In this document: in pieces, positions 35,128 to 44,005 of the stretch
Layout of the letters: every line of letters starts with the position of its first letter
Numbering within the stretch: position 1 is the stretch's first letter
Source: an uncultured Acetobacteraceae bacterium
Lineage (GTDB): Bacteria; Pseudomonadota; Alphaproteobacteria; Acetobacterales; Acetobacteraceae
Assembly: GCA_903895595.1 (NCBI GenBank)
Contig: CAITUP010000045.1
Location: 1 to 64,000 of the forward strand
Direction: 5' to 3'
Length of the DNA stretch: 64,000 nt
Notes under the pieces: model-generated
Database searches by the model: none
Seen by the model: the letters and a program-made list of their open reading frames with translations, nothing else
What the model was told of the DNA's origin: nothing
Program-made: the position numbers and the translations under genes

Positions 35128-36351
35128 ATGTTGCTGACTCGCCGATCCGCCCTTGCGGCTTCCTCCTCTCTGTTGTTGCCCGCCGTGGCACGCGCGCAGA
35201 CCCCCACGATCAGGATCGGGGTGCTGAACGATCAATCCGGTCCGTACCGCGACGATGGCGGGCCCACGGGCGTGGTCTGCGCCAAGCAGGCGCTGCTGGA
35301 TTTCGGTGTGTCCGGCCTGGGATTCAACGTGGAAGTCCTCGTCGCCGACCACCAGAACAAGCCCGATGTCGGCGTGTCCATCGCCCGCCAGTGGCTGGAC
35401 CGTGACGGCGTGGATGCGATCGTCGATGTGCCGACGTCGTCCGTCGGGCTGGCGGTGAACACGGTCTGCCGGGAGAAGAACAAGGTGCATCTGAACTCCG
35501 GCACCGGCACGTCCGACCTGACGGGGCCGCAGTGCAGCCCGAACACGATCCATTGGACCTACGACACCTATATGCTGGGCAAATCCACCGGCGGAGCAAC
35601 CGTGAAAGCCGGCGGCGACAGCTGGTTCTTCATCACCGCCGACTACGTGTTCGGTCAGACTTTGCAGCGCGACACGGCGGAGATTGTGAAGAAGACCGGT
35701 GGCAAGGTGCTGGGCAGCATCGCCTACCCGTTTCCGGAAACCACCGATTTCTCGTCCATGCTGGTGCGTGCGCAAGCGTCAGGCGCGAAAGTGCTGGGGC
35801 TGGCGATGGCCGGCGCGGATACCGAAAACTGCATCAAGCAGGCGCATGAATTCGGCCTGAACACGACCATGAAAATCGCCGCCCTGCTGATCCAGGTCCG
35901 CGGCGTCCGAGCGCTCGGGCTCGATACGGCGGAAGGGATGCGCTGGAGCGAGTCCTATTACTGGGACCTGAACGACCGCACGCGCGCCTGGAACGACCGG
36001 GTGAAGACGAAGACCCCGAACGGGGTGTGGCCGAACATGACTCAGGCCGGCGATTACGCGGCGACGCTGCATTATCTGAAGGCGGTGCAGAGCATGGGCG
36101 TCGCGGCCGCCAAGGCCGATGGGCGCGCGGTGGTGGAGCGGATGAAGGCGATGCCCACCGACGACGATTGCTTCGGTCCCGGCAAGATCCGGCCGGACGG
36201 TCGGGCGCTGCATCCGTGCTATCTGCTGGAGGCGAAAAAGCCGTCGGAGAGCAAGCATTCGTGGGATATCGCCAAGGTCGTGGCGACGACTCCGATGGAT
36301 GAGGCGTTCCGGCCGATGGAAGACGGGCGCTGCCCGATGATCAAAGCCTGA
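35128..36351 (+). CDS. Branched-chain amino acid-type ABC substrate-binding protein
   Basis: 407 residues. The signal-like N-terminus (SALAASSSLLLPAVARAQ) precedes the Peripla_BP_6 fold (IRIGVLNDQSGPYRDDGGPT, ADYVFGQTLQRDTAEIVKKT). Liv-type receptors bind amino acids but also aromatic acids. It is a paralogue of the receptor at 39267. The nearest permease genes are at 40.6-44.0 kb on the same strand, so it may share that transporter. It lies directly after a strong terminator, so it needs its own promoter. Confidence 0.88.
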   Translation: MLLTRRSALAASSSLLLPAVARAQTPTIRIGVLNDQSGPYRDDGGPTGVVCAKQALLDFGVSGLGFNVEVLVADHQNKPDVGVSIARQWLDRDGVDAIVDVPTSSVGLAVNTVCREKNKVHLNSGTGTSDLTGPQCSPNTIHWTYDTYMLGKSTGGATVKAGGDSWFFITADYVFGQTLQRDTAEIVKKTGGKVLGSIAYPFPETTDFSSMLVRAQASGAKVLGLAMAGADTENCIKQAHEFGLNTTMKIAALLIQVRGVRALGLDTAEGMRWSESYYWDLNDRTRAWNDRVKTKTPNGVWPNMTQAGDYAATLHYLKAVQSMGVAAAKADGRAVVERMKAMPTDDDCFGPGKIRPDGRALHPCYLLEAKKPSESKHSWDIAKVVATTPMDEAFRPMEDGRCPMIKA

Positions 36352-36363
36352 TCGCGACCGGTG

Positions 36364-36387
36364 GCGTGCCCATTACGGCGGGCACGC
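36364..36387. terminator. Convergent hairpin between the binding protein and shikimate dehydrogenase genes
   Basis: A perfect 8-bp stem, GCGTGCCC (36364-36371) and GGGCACGC (36380-36387), with an 8-base loop sits between two converging stops and touches the dehydrogenase stop codon. Confidence 0.55.
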
Positions 36388-37232
36388 TACCCCATCGATG
36401 CGAAATGCCGGCGCATCCTTTCGGCATCCGGGGTAACGCCGGAGAACAGGCGGAACGCCTCCACTGCCTGAAACACCGCCATGCCGCCGCCATCCACCGT
36501 GCGGCACCCCAACGCCCGAGCGGTCCGCAGGAGCTCGGTTTCCAGCGGGAAATAGACGACTTCCGCGACCCATAGATCGGGCCGCAGCAGCGATGCCGGC
36601 AGCGCCATGCCGGGATGGGCATCCATGCCCAAGGGCGTGGCGTTGATGATGCCGTCGGCTGCCGCGACCGCCGCGTCCCGGTCGGTGCCGACGATGGCTC
36701 GCCCCGCGCCGAACCGTTGGGAAAGGCCATCGGCCACTGACGCCGCCCGCGCGGGATCGACATCGATGATGGTCAACCGAGCCACACCCAGGGTCAGCGC
36801 CGCATGCGCCACCGCCGCTCCGGCCCCGCCGGCGCCGAACTGGACGACTCGGTCCAGGCGCGCGTCCGGCATGCCGCGCCGGAAACCCTCCGCGAAGCCG
36901 AACCAATCGGTGTTGTGCCCGATCCGCTTTCCGTCCCGCAGCACCACCGTGTTCACGGCGCCAAGCGCCTGAGCGTCGGGGGAGAGTTCGGTCAGATAGG
37001 GGATGACGGCCTGTTTGCAGGGATGCGTGATGTTCAGCCCGTCGAACCCCAGCCGTTCGGCCGCGGTCAGCAGGTCCGGCAGCGCCTCCGCACCGAGGCG
37101 CAGCTCGGTCAGATCGATCAGCTTGTAGATATAGGACACGCCCTGCGCCGCGCCTTCTTGCATATGCAGCGCGGGGGACCGCGACGCCTGGATGCCGGTG
37201 CCGATCAGGCCAATCAGGACGGGTTTGGGCAT
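36387..37232 (-). CDS. Shikimate/quinate dehydrogenase, NAD-type
   Basis: 281 residues. Shikimate-site residues are kept: QASRSPALHM (Ser-x-Ser), the catalytic Lys in LNITHPCKQAVIPY, and the Asp in GHNTDWFGFAEG. The nucleotide loop is QFGAGGAGAAVAHAAL. After the second strand it reads IDVDPARAASV: the Asp and the lack of the NRT motif argue for NAD+ over NADP+, as in catabolic quinate/shikimate dehydrogenases. Divergent to the dehydratase gene, it probably supplies 3-dehydroshikimate for breakdown rather than aromatic amino acid synthesis. Confidence 0.85.
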   Translation of the reverse strand: MPKPVLIGLIGTGIQASRSPALHMQEGAAQGVSYIYKLIDLTELRLGAEALPDLLTAAERLGFDGLNITHPCKQAVIPYLTELSPDAQALGAVNTVVLRDGKRIGHNTDWFGFAEGFRRGMPDARLDRVVQFGAGGAGAAVAHAALTLGVARLTIIDVDPARAASVADGLSQRFGAGRAIVGTDRDAAVAAADGIINATPLGMDAHPGMALPASLLRPDLWVAEVVYFPLETELLRTARALGCRTVDGGGMAVFQAVEAFRLFSGVTPDAERMRRHFASMG

Positions 37233-37288
37233 CGGTAAGGTCTCCGGTCGGGCGATTTTTGGGCTTGTATCGGTGGCGCGAGGTGTGT

Positions 37289-37306
37289 ACTAACCGTTTG
37301 GTTAAT
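37289..37306. promoter_or_regulatory. Putative TetR-type operator, copy 1
   Basis: ACTAACCGTTTGGTTAAT contains the inverted pair TAACC/GGTTA and lies 36 bases before the dehydratase start, in the divergent gap with the dehydrogenase gene. A related sequence lies in front of the TetR gene at 44663-44681. Confidence 0.5.
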
Positions 37307-37341
37307 ACCCGTCAACGCCAAGCTGGGAGAGGATCAACGCC

Positions 37342-39189
37342 GTGCCGAAGCCTCTGCCCAAGTGCATCGCCACCGTTTCCCTCAGCGGTACCTTGCCGGA
37401 AAAGCTGGAAGCGGCCGCCGCGATCGGGTTCGACGGAGTCGAGATTTTCGAAAACGATCTGCTCACCTTCGACGGCACGCCGGCCGATATCCGCGAACTC
37501 GCGCACGGGCTCGGCCTGACCATTCCGCTGTTCCAGCCGTTCCGCGATTTCGAAGCGATGCCGGAGCCGCAGCGCACCCGCAATCTGGATCGAGCGGAGC
37601 GCAAATTCGACGTGATGCAGGCGCTGGGGTGCGAGTTGCTGATGGTCTGCAGCAACACCCACACGGCCGCCATCGACGACGACGCGCGCGCGGCCGCCGA
37701 TCTTGCGGAAATGGCGGAGCGGGCCCAGCGCCGCGGCCTGCGCGTCTGTTACGAAGCGCTGGCCTGGGGCCGGCATGTCAACCGATGGCGGCACGCCTGG
37801 AACATCGTCCGCACAGCGGACCATCCGGCTCTGGGGTTGCTGGTGGATAGTTTCCATACCCTGGCGCTGAACGACGACTATTCCGGGATAGCGGACCTCC
37901 CCGCGGACAAGCTGTTTTTCGTGCAACTCGCCGACGCCCCCCGGCTGCAAATGGATGTCCTGTCCTGGAGCCGGCATTTCCGCAATTTCCCGGGGCAGGG
38001 GCAGCTGCCCGTCGCCGGGTTCGTGAAGGCGGTGCTGGCGTCCGGGTATCGCGGCCCGCTCTCTCTCGAAATCTTCAACGACGAATTCCGGTCTGCTCCC
38101 GCCCGCCTGATGGCGCGCGACGGGCTGCGGTCGCTGCTGCTGGTGGAAGCCGAGGCCGCAGCGACCGTTTTGCCGCCGCCTCCGGCGTTCGACGGTGTGG
38201 AATTCCTGGAATTCGCGGTGGATGACGAACACGGGAAGCGGCTGGGGGAAACCTTGCGCGGCCTGGGATTCGTGCATGCCGGGCGACACAAGTCGAAGGA
38301 CGTCGATCTGTATCGCCAGGGGCGCGTCAATCTGATCCTGAACAGCGAGCCGGACAGCGCGGCGTCGGAGCATTTCCAGTTCCATGGCACATCCGTCTGC
38401 GCCATGGCGCTCCGTGTGGACGATGCCGCCGCCGCGATCGCGCGGGCTAACGGATTGCTCTGCCCGGAATGGCATGAGCGGATCGGGCCCGGCGAGCGCA
38501 ACATCCCCGCGGTGCGGGCCCCGGATGGCACGCTGGTCTATCTGGTGCAGCCCGATCCCAGCGGGCGCACGATCTACGACGACGATTTCGCATTGTTCCC
38601 CGATACCGGAACCCCGTCGTCGGTGGCGTCCGTCGATCACGTCGCGCAGGCCTTGCAGGTCGGCCGGATGGATAATTTCGTCCTGTTCTACAAAGCCGTT
38701 TTGGGCTTCGAACCCGAGCAGCTGTGGGAAATCGCGGACCCCTATGGGCTGGTGCGGAGCCGCACCATGGTCAGCGCCGACCGCACCGTCCGGCTGCCGT
38801 TGAACGTGTCGGAAAGCCGGGAAACCGCAACCGGGCGCTTCCTGACCACCTATGCCGGCGCGGGCGTGCATCACATCGCGCTGGCGACCGGCGATATCGA
38901 ACGGACGCTGGAGCAGGCGGCAGCGCGGGGGGCTCGAATCCTGGGCATTCCCGTGAATTACTACGACGATATCGCCGCCAAATTCGGCCTGACCGACGAA
39001 CGCATCGAATCCCTGCGGCAGCATAATCTGCTGTACGATCAGGACGATTCGGGCGCGTTCCTGCACGCCTACACCGATACGTTCGACGGACGGTTCTTCT
39101 TCGAATTCGTGCAGCGCATCGGGGATTACCAGCAATACGGCGCCGCCAACGCCGGGGTGCGGATGGCCGCACAGGCACAACGCCGCTAG
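37342..39189 (+). CDS. quiC: 3-dehydroshikimate dehydratase fused to an HPPD-like domain
   Basis: 615 residues from a GTG at 37342. The N-terminal half (about 1-275) is a TIM barrel of the AP-endonuclease-2/sugar isomerase type with metal-site stretches VCYEALAWGRHVNRWRHAW, GLLVDSFHTLAL and LSLEIFNDEFR. The C-terminal half (about 285-600) has two VOC repeats like 4-hydroxyphenylpyruvate dioxygenase, with potential iron ligands in SVDHVAQAL, GVHHIALATGDI and FFEFVQRIGDY. Such fusions convert 3-dehydroshikimate to protocatechuate; the role of the HPPD-like half is not settled. It is divergent from the NAD-type dehydrogenase. Confidence 0.85.
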   Translation: MPKPLPKCIATVSLSGTLPEKLEAAAAIGFDGVEIFENDLLTFDGTPADIRELAHGLGLTIPLFQPFRDFEAMPEPQRTRNLDRAERKFDVMQALGCELLMVCSNTHTAAIDDDARAAADLAEMAERAQRRGLRVCYEALAWGRHVNRWRHAWNIVRTADHPALGLLVDSFHTLALNDDYSGIADLPADKLFFVQLADAPRLQMDVLSWSRHFRNFPGQGQLPVAGFVKAVLASGYRGPLSLEIFNDEFRSAPARLMARDGLRSLLLVEAEAAATVLPPPPAFDGVEFLEFAVDDEHGKRLGETLRGLGFVHAGRHKSKDVDLYRQGRVNLILNSEPDSAASEHFQFHGTSVCAMALRVDDAAAAIARANGLLCPEWHERIGPGERNIPAVRAPDGTLVYLVQPDPSGRTIYDDDFALFPDTGTPSSVASVDHVAQALQVGRMDNFVLFYKAVLGFEPEQLWEIADPYGLVRSRTMVSADRTVRLPLNVSESRETATGRFLTTYAGAGVHHIALATGDIERTLEQAAARGARILGIPVNYYDDIAAKFGLTDERIESLRQHNLLYDQDDSGAFLHAYTDTFDGRFFFEFVQRIGDYQQYGAANAGVRMAAQAQRR

Positions 39190-39266
39190 ATCGGACGCGC
39201 CGATCGGCGCAGAGTATTCACCGCACCGGCCCCGGAACGGGACTCCGGCCTTAGGGAGGACACAGT

Positions 39267-40496
39267 ATGAACGTCACGAAACTGGCGCTGCCGCGCCGCT
39301 CGCTGCTGATGGGTGCTTCGGCGCTCGCCGCTTCGCCGTTGGCGATGCCGCACATCGCGCGCGCCGCGGACCCGATTCGCATCGGCGTGCTGCTCGCCAA
39401 AACCGGCAACATCGCGGCACAGACGGAATATCTGGCCAACGGCACGTTCCTCGCCTTGGAAGAACGCGGCAACAAGCTGATGGGTCAGCCGGCCGAACTC
39501 GTATGGTTGGACGAACCCACCCCGCAGGCCGCGACGCAGAACATGCAAAAGCTGGTCGAGGAAAATAAGGTTTGCGCCATCCTCGGCGGTTCCCTGTCGT
39601 CCAACGCACTGGCCGAGGAAGCCAAGGCGGCGGAACTGAAAATCCCGTTCATCTGCGATAACGCGGCGGCGACGGAAATCACCGGCAAGAACTGCAACCG
39701 CTACACGTTCCGGCTGAACACGCCTGTGCTGGTACAGTCCCGCATGCTGGCGCCCTATGCGCTGAGCTACGGTAAAAGATGGTACCACATCACGGCGTCG
39801 TTCGCGTTCGGGCAGGACATTCTGCGGTCCTCGCGGGAGTTGTTGAAGGCCGCTGGCGGCACCGAGGTCGGCAGCGACGAAGTGCCGCTGAACACTGCCG
39901 ATTTCAGCTCCTTCATTCTGAAAATCCGCGCGGCGAAGCCGGATGTCGTGGTTGGCGGTCTTTCCGCCGGCGATCTGTCCACCTTCCTGAAGCAATGGAA
40001 CGAGTTGGGCATGAAGGGCAAAATCCCCTTCGTGGAAATCGCCATCGGCGACACCGACATCTGGGCGGTCGGGCCGGAAGCGGCGAACGGCACCTTCACC
40101 AAAATGTGGTATTACAAAAACCCCGCCAACCCGCCGGAGGAACAGGCCTTCGCCGAGGCTTACATGAAGAAGCACGGCAAGCCGGCCGCGGATAAGGCGT
40201 GGATGGGCTGGATCACCGCGAAGTCGCTGTTCGACACGATCGATACCGTGAAATCCACCGACACGATGAAAATTATCGAGGGTCTGGAAGCCTGGAAGTT
40301 CCAGGCCGGCAGCACCTCCTATGCCTACCGCAAGTTCGATCACCAGATGCTGGTGCGCAATCTGGCTGTCACGGTGAAGGAAAAGATCACCGACAAGTGG
40401 GACTATTTCGACGTGAAGGCGACGCTGCCGGAGAACGTCGCGGACCTGCAGAAGGTGTTCGGTTCAGAAGAGGAAATCGGCTGCAAGATGGGGTGA
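39267..40496 (+). CDS. Branched-chain amino acid-type ABC substrate-binding protein
   Basis: 409 residues with a Tat-like signal (LPRRSLLMGASALAASPLA) and the Peripla_BP_6 fold (IRIGVLLAKTGNIAAQTEYL, WYHITASFAFGQDILRSSRE). It is 77 bases downstream of the dehydratase gene and 138 bases upstream of livH, from which it is separated by two REP-like hairpins. It is the likely cognate receptor of the Liv transporter. Given the neighbours, the ligand may be quinate, shikimate or a related ring acid. Confidence 0.9.
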   Translation: MNVTKLALPRRSLLMGASALAASPLAMPHIARAADPIRIGVLLAKTGNIAAQTEYLANGTFLALEERGNKLMGQPAELVWLDEPTPQAATQNMQKLVEENKVCAILGGSLSSNALAEEAKAAELKIPFICDNAAATEITGKNCNRYTFRLNTPVLVQSRMLAPYALSYGKRWYHITASFAFGQDILRSSRELLKAAGGTEVGSDEVPLNTADFSSFILKIRAAKPDVVVGGLSAGDLSTFLKQWNELGMKGKIPFVEIAIGDTDIWAVGPEAANGTFTKMWYYKNPANPPEEQAFAEAYMKKHGKPAADKAWMGWITAKSLFDTIDTVKSTDTMKIIEGLEAWKFQAGSTSYAYRKFDHQMLVRNLAVTVKEKITDKWDYFDVKATLPENVADLQKVFGSEEEIGCKMG

Positions 40497-40511
40497 CGCG
40501 CGCAACGCGTC

Positions 40512-40534
40512 ATGGTCGGGCTTGACCCGACCAT
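40512..40534. repeat. REP-like palindrome, first of two before livH
   Basis: ATGGTCGGG (40512-40520) and CCCGACCAT (40526-40534), perfect 9-base arms, loop CTTGA. It sits right after the receptor gene, where REP hairpins often stabilise the upstream mRNA so that the binding protein is made in excess. Confidence 0.65.
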
Positions 40535-40591
40535 TCCAAGCCAACGAGGTTAGGCGGCCAGTTTATGCCGCCGAATCCCGATTTCCAAAGT

Positions 40592-40612
40592 TGGCCGGGT
40601 TAAGCCCGGCCA
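40592..40612. repeat. REP-like palindrome, second of two before livH
   Basis: TGGCCGGG (40592-40599) and CCCGGCCA (40605-40612) with loop TTAAG, followed by TGACGG as in the other copies. The arm sequence differs from the first copy by a compensated change, so the stem is conserved rather than the exact bases. Confidence 0.6.
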
Positions 40613-40634
40613 TGACGGTTGTTTCGGAGCCCCC

Positions 40635-41504
40635 ATGCTCGATATCCTACTCTCCCAACTGGCGAGCGGCCTCGTGCTGGGGGGTCTCTACGTCCTCATC
40701 GCCATCGGCCTGTCGATCATCTTCGGCCTGCTCGGCATCGTGAACTTCGCGCACGGGGTGTTCTTCACCCTCGGCGCCTATTTCGCGTTGACGCTGTACC
40801 AGTATTTCGGCTGGCCCTCCGTCATCCTGTCGCCGGTCGCGGTCGGCGCTATCGGCATGCTGGCGGAACGGCTTTTGATCCGCAAATTGTACGATAAGGA
40901 ACCGCTGGTCAGCCTGATCGTGACCTTTGCGCTGGCGTTGTTCGTCGAGGCAACGGTCCGCTACATCTGGGGCGGCATCGGCCAGCCCTTCAGTTCGCCG
41001 CCGTTGCTGGCGGGGTTCCTGATCTGGGGGCCGATCCTGATCACGAAATACCGGTTCGCCGTGTTCGTCACGACCGTGGCCGTGCTGATCGCGCTGTGGC
41101 TGTTTCTGGAGCACACGCCGTTTGGCCGCATCCTCCGCGCCGGCTCGCGCGACCCCGAAATGGTGGGTCTGCTCGGCATCAATTTGCCGAAAGTGCTGAC
41201 ATGGGTGTTCGGGCTGGGCTGCGCGATCTCCGGCATCGCGGGCGTGCTCGCCGCGCCGCTGTGGACCATTACGCCGGCGATGGCGACCAACGCGATCATG
41301 CCCGCCTTTGTGGTGGTGGCGATCGGCGGCCTCGGGTCTTTCGCGGGCGCCGTGATCGCCGGTTTGCTGGTCGGCGTGGTCATCGCGCTGACGATCCAAT
41401 TCTGGCCGGAAGCCTCCGGCGCCGTCATGTACGTTTTCATGGCTTTGATGCTGCTGCTCCGGCCACGTGGCTTGCTGGGTGAGCGGTGGGAGCGCTTCGA
41501 ATGA
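40635..41504 (+). CDS. livH: Branched-chain amino acid-type ABC permease LivH
   Basis: 289 residues and eight or so membrane helices. LASGLVLGGLYVLIAIGLSI, FGLLGIVNFAHGVFFTLGAY and the EAA-like GINLPKVLTWVFGLGCAISG are typical LivH. FVVVAIGGLGSFAGAVIAGLL is the conserved C-terminal motif. Its stop overlaps the start of the large fusion gene (ATGA at 41501). Confidence 0.93.
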   Translation: MLDILLSQLASGLVLGGLYVLIAIGLSIIFGLLGIVNFAHGVFFTLGAYFALTLYQYFGWPSVILSPVAVGAIGMLAERLLIRKLYDKEPLVSLIVTFALALFVEATVRYIWGGIGQPFSSPPLLAGFLIWGPILITKYRFAVFVTTVAVLIALWLFLEHTPFGRILRAGSRDPEMVGLLGINLPKVLTWVFGLGCAISGIAGVLAAPLWTITPAMATNAIMPAFVVVAIGGLGSFAGAVIAGLLVGVVIALTIQFWPEASGAVMYVFMALMLLLRPRGLLGERWERFE

Positions 41505-44005
41505 CCCGTCTCAATCACCCCGTCGGCTGGACGGTGCTTGTTCTGTTGGGGCTGACCGGCCTGTGGGCGGCCATCGGGGCGCCGATCGGGTTGATCACGC
41601 AGATCGCGATTTACACGCTGTACGGTGCCGGCGTCTGCCTGCTGGTCAGCTATACGGGACTGGTGCCCTTTGGCGCCTCGGTCTTCTTCGGCTGCGCCAG
41701 CTACGCGGTGGCTTTCGCGCTGCTGCGCGGTGCCGGCAATGAGATTTTCGCACTGGCGTTCGCGGTGGTATTTTCGTTGCTGCTCGCTGCCATTATCGCC
41801 GCGATCATTTTGCGCCGCCGCGGGCTGTATTTCTCGCTGCTGACGCTGGCGTTTTCGCAAATCGCGTTCGAGGTCGCCTATAAATGGACCGATGTGACCG
41901 GTGGGGAGAACGGGTTGCAAGGTCTGCCGCGGCCGATGTTCGCGGGGCCGTGGTCGTTCCACGCCTTTACCATCGTCACCGTCGCCGTCGGCCTGTGGCT
42001 TCTGTGGCGCATCGCGCACTCGCCCTTCGGCCGCACGTTGCAAGCGTTGCGCGACAACGAACAGCGCGTCCAGAGCCTCGGCTACGACACGTTCCGGATT
42101 AAATTTGTTTCCTTTGTGCTGATGGGCGGCTTCGTCGGCTACGCCGGCGGTTTGCTGTCGCTGATGATCAAGGGGGCCTACGCTGATAACCTGAGCTGGC
42201 AGCACGCCGGCGACTCGCTGCTGATGGCGGTGCTGGGCGGGGTGCATCACTTCCTCGGGCCGCTGTGGGGTGCCATCGCCTTCATCCTGTTGGAAGACCG
42301 GCTGTCGGCGCTGACCGAAAATTGGTGGCTGATTTTCGCCCCCATCGTGGTGATTTTCGCGCTGGCCTCGCCGGAAGGTATCCAAGGTTTGGTGTTCCGC
42401 TTGCGCGGCCGTGAAGATTGGACCCTCACCCGGCGCCGCATCCCGGCCCGCCCGGCGGTCATCGCGCCGCTGCGTACCGGCGGGGAACGGCTGGACCCGT
42501 CCAAACCGATCCTGCGCGTGACCGGTCTGCACAAGCGGTTCGGGTCGCTGGTGGTCGCGAGCGATATCGGGCTGGATGTTTATCCCTACAAGCTGCACAG
42601 CTTCATCGGCCCGAACGGCGCCGGGAAAACCACGTTCTTCAACATGATGACGGGGATTCTACAGCCCAATTCGGGGAAGATCGTGTTCGACGGGCACGAC
42701 ATCACCAACATGCCGGTCCATAAGCGTATCCGTTTGGGTCTCAGCCGTTCGTTCCAGATCCTTAGCGTCTTCCGTGAGCTGACAGCGTTCGAAAACGTGC
42801 GCGTGGCGGTGCAGGCCAGCGACAAACGCAGCACCGGCCTATGGCGCGACGCCTACGATTACGAGGACCTGAACGCCCGCACATGGTCGCTGCTGAACGC
42901 CGTCGGCCTCGCCGACCGCGCCGCCGATCCCTGCAAGAACCTGGCGCATGGGCAGCAACGACTGCTGGAAATCGCGATTTCGCTGGCGACCGATGCGAAG
43001 ATGCTGCTGCTGGATGAGCCTTTGGCAGGTCTCGCGGAAGCGGATCGCGAAGTGGTGGGCGCGCTGATCCGCGGCCTCGCGGATACGCACGCGGTGCTGC
43101 TGATCGAGCACGATATCGATCGCGTGCTGGCGCTGTCCGACCGGATCACCGTGCTGCATCAGGGCCGTTTGATCGCCGACGGCAAACCGGCCGACGTCGC
43201 CCGCAATCCGGGTGTCATCACAGCCTATCTCGGCGCCGACCGTATCGTTCCGCCACCGGCCCCGACCGACGCCGAAGCGCGCGCGCATGCCGCGACGAAG
43301 CCGGTGCTGGTCGTGGACAAGCTGCGCGCCGGCTATGCCGGCAGCGTGGTGTTGGAAGACCTTTCTCTGGTAGTCCACGAAGGCGAGGCCGTGGCGCTGC
43401 TGGGCCGCAACGGCGTCGGCAAAACCACGACGTTGCGGGCGATCACGGGCACGGTCCGCTCCACCTCCGGCACGATCACGTTGGACGGATCGGATATCAC
43501 CGGGGCGAAATCGTACGACATCAACCAGCGCGGTATTTCGCTGGTGCCGGAAGGGCGGCGCCTGTTCCCGAACCTGACGGTAATCGACAATTTGCGCATC
43601 GCCATGCGCCCTGGCGGCGCGTCTCTGGACGATGTCTACGAGCTGTTCCCGAAGCTGAAATTGCTGCAACGGTCGAAGGCCGAAAGCCTGTCGGGCGGCG
43701 AACGGCAGATGCTGGCCATCGCCCGCGCGCTGGTCGTGCCGGCAAAACTGATCCTGCTGGACGAACCGTTCGAGGGCTTGGCACCCACCATCGTCAAGGA
43801 AGTGATGGATGCTCTGGCGCGTTTGCGCGGCAAGGTCGCGATGGTAATCGTCGAGCATCACGCCGAAACCGTTCTGCCTCTGGTCGATCGTGCCTACGTG
43901 CTGGTGAACGGGCAGGTGGCGTTCGAAGGAACGGCGAAGGCGTTGGAGGAAGATACGGCGCTACAGGCTCGGCTGTTGGGGGTTGTACATCAGGAGGCGG
44001 CTTAG
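41501..44005 (+). CDS. LivM-LivG-LivF fusion: permease with two ABC ATPase domains
   Basis: 834 residues in one frame. The permease (LivM, about 1-300) has LYGAGVCLLVSYTGLVPFGA and YAGGLLSLMIKGAYADNLSW. The first ATPase (LivG, about 345-590) has Walker A GPNGAGKTT at residue 370, signature LAHGQQRLLEIA and Walker B LLLDEPLAGL. The second ATPase (LivF, about 605-834) has GRNGVGKTTT at 635, LSGGERQMLAIA and LILLDEPFEGLAP. No internal stop or frameshift is visible. LivM-LivG fusions are known; carrying all three in one chain is less common. It presumably pairs with LivH and the upstream receptor. Confidence 0.92.
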   Translation: MTRLNHPVGWTVLVLLGLTGLWAAIGAPIGLITQIAIYTLYGAGVCLLVSYTGLVPFGASVFFGCASYAVAFALLRGAGNEIFALAFAVVFSLLLAAIIAAIILRRRGLYFSLLTLAFSQIAFEVAYKWTDVTGGENGLQGLPRPMFAGPWSFHAFTIVTVAVGLWLLWRIAHSPFGRTLQALRDNEQRVQSLGYDTFRIKFVSFVLMGGFVGYAGGLLSLMIKGAYADNLSWQHAGDSLLMAVLGGVHHFLGPLWGAIAFILLEDRLSALTENWWLIFAPIVVIFALASPEGIQGLVFRLRGREDWTLTRRRIPARPAVIAPLRTGGERLDPSKPILRVTGLHKRFGSLVVASDIGLDVYPYKLHSFIGPNGAGKTTFFNMMTGILQPNSGKIVFDGHDITNMPVHKRIRLGLSRSFQILSVFRELTAFENVRVAVQASDKRSTGLWRDAYDYEDLNARTWSLLNAVGLADRAADPCKNLAHGQQRLLEIAISLATDAKMLLLDEPLAGLAEADREVVGALIRGLADTHAVLLIEHDIDRVLALSDRITVLHQGRLIADGKPADVARNPGVITAYLGADRIVPPPAPTDAEARAHAATKPVLVVDKLRAGYAGSVVLEDLSLVVHEGEAVALLGRNGVGKTTTLRAITGTVRSTSGTITLDGSDITGAKSYDINQRGISLVPEGRRLFPNLTVIDNLRIAMRPGGASLDDVYELFPKLKLLQRSKAESLSGGERQMLAIARALVVPAKLILLDEPFEGLAPTIVKEVMDALARLRGKVAMVIVEHHAETVLPLVDRAYVLVNGQVAFEGTAKALEEDTALQARLLGVVHQEAA

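Noticed and set aside
42940-42975. LAHGQQ signature in the LivG part as a sign of a dead ATPase
   Set aside because: LivG proteins often vary at the first signature positions (LSYGQQ, LAHGQQ); Walker A, Walker B and the His switch are intact.
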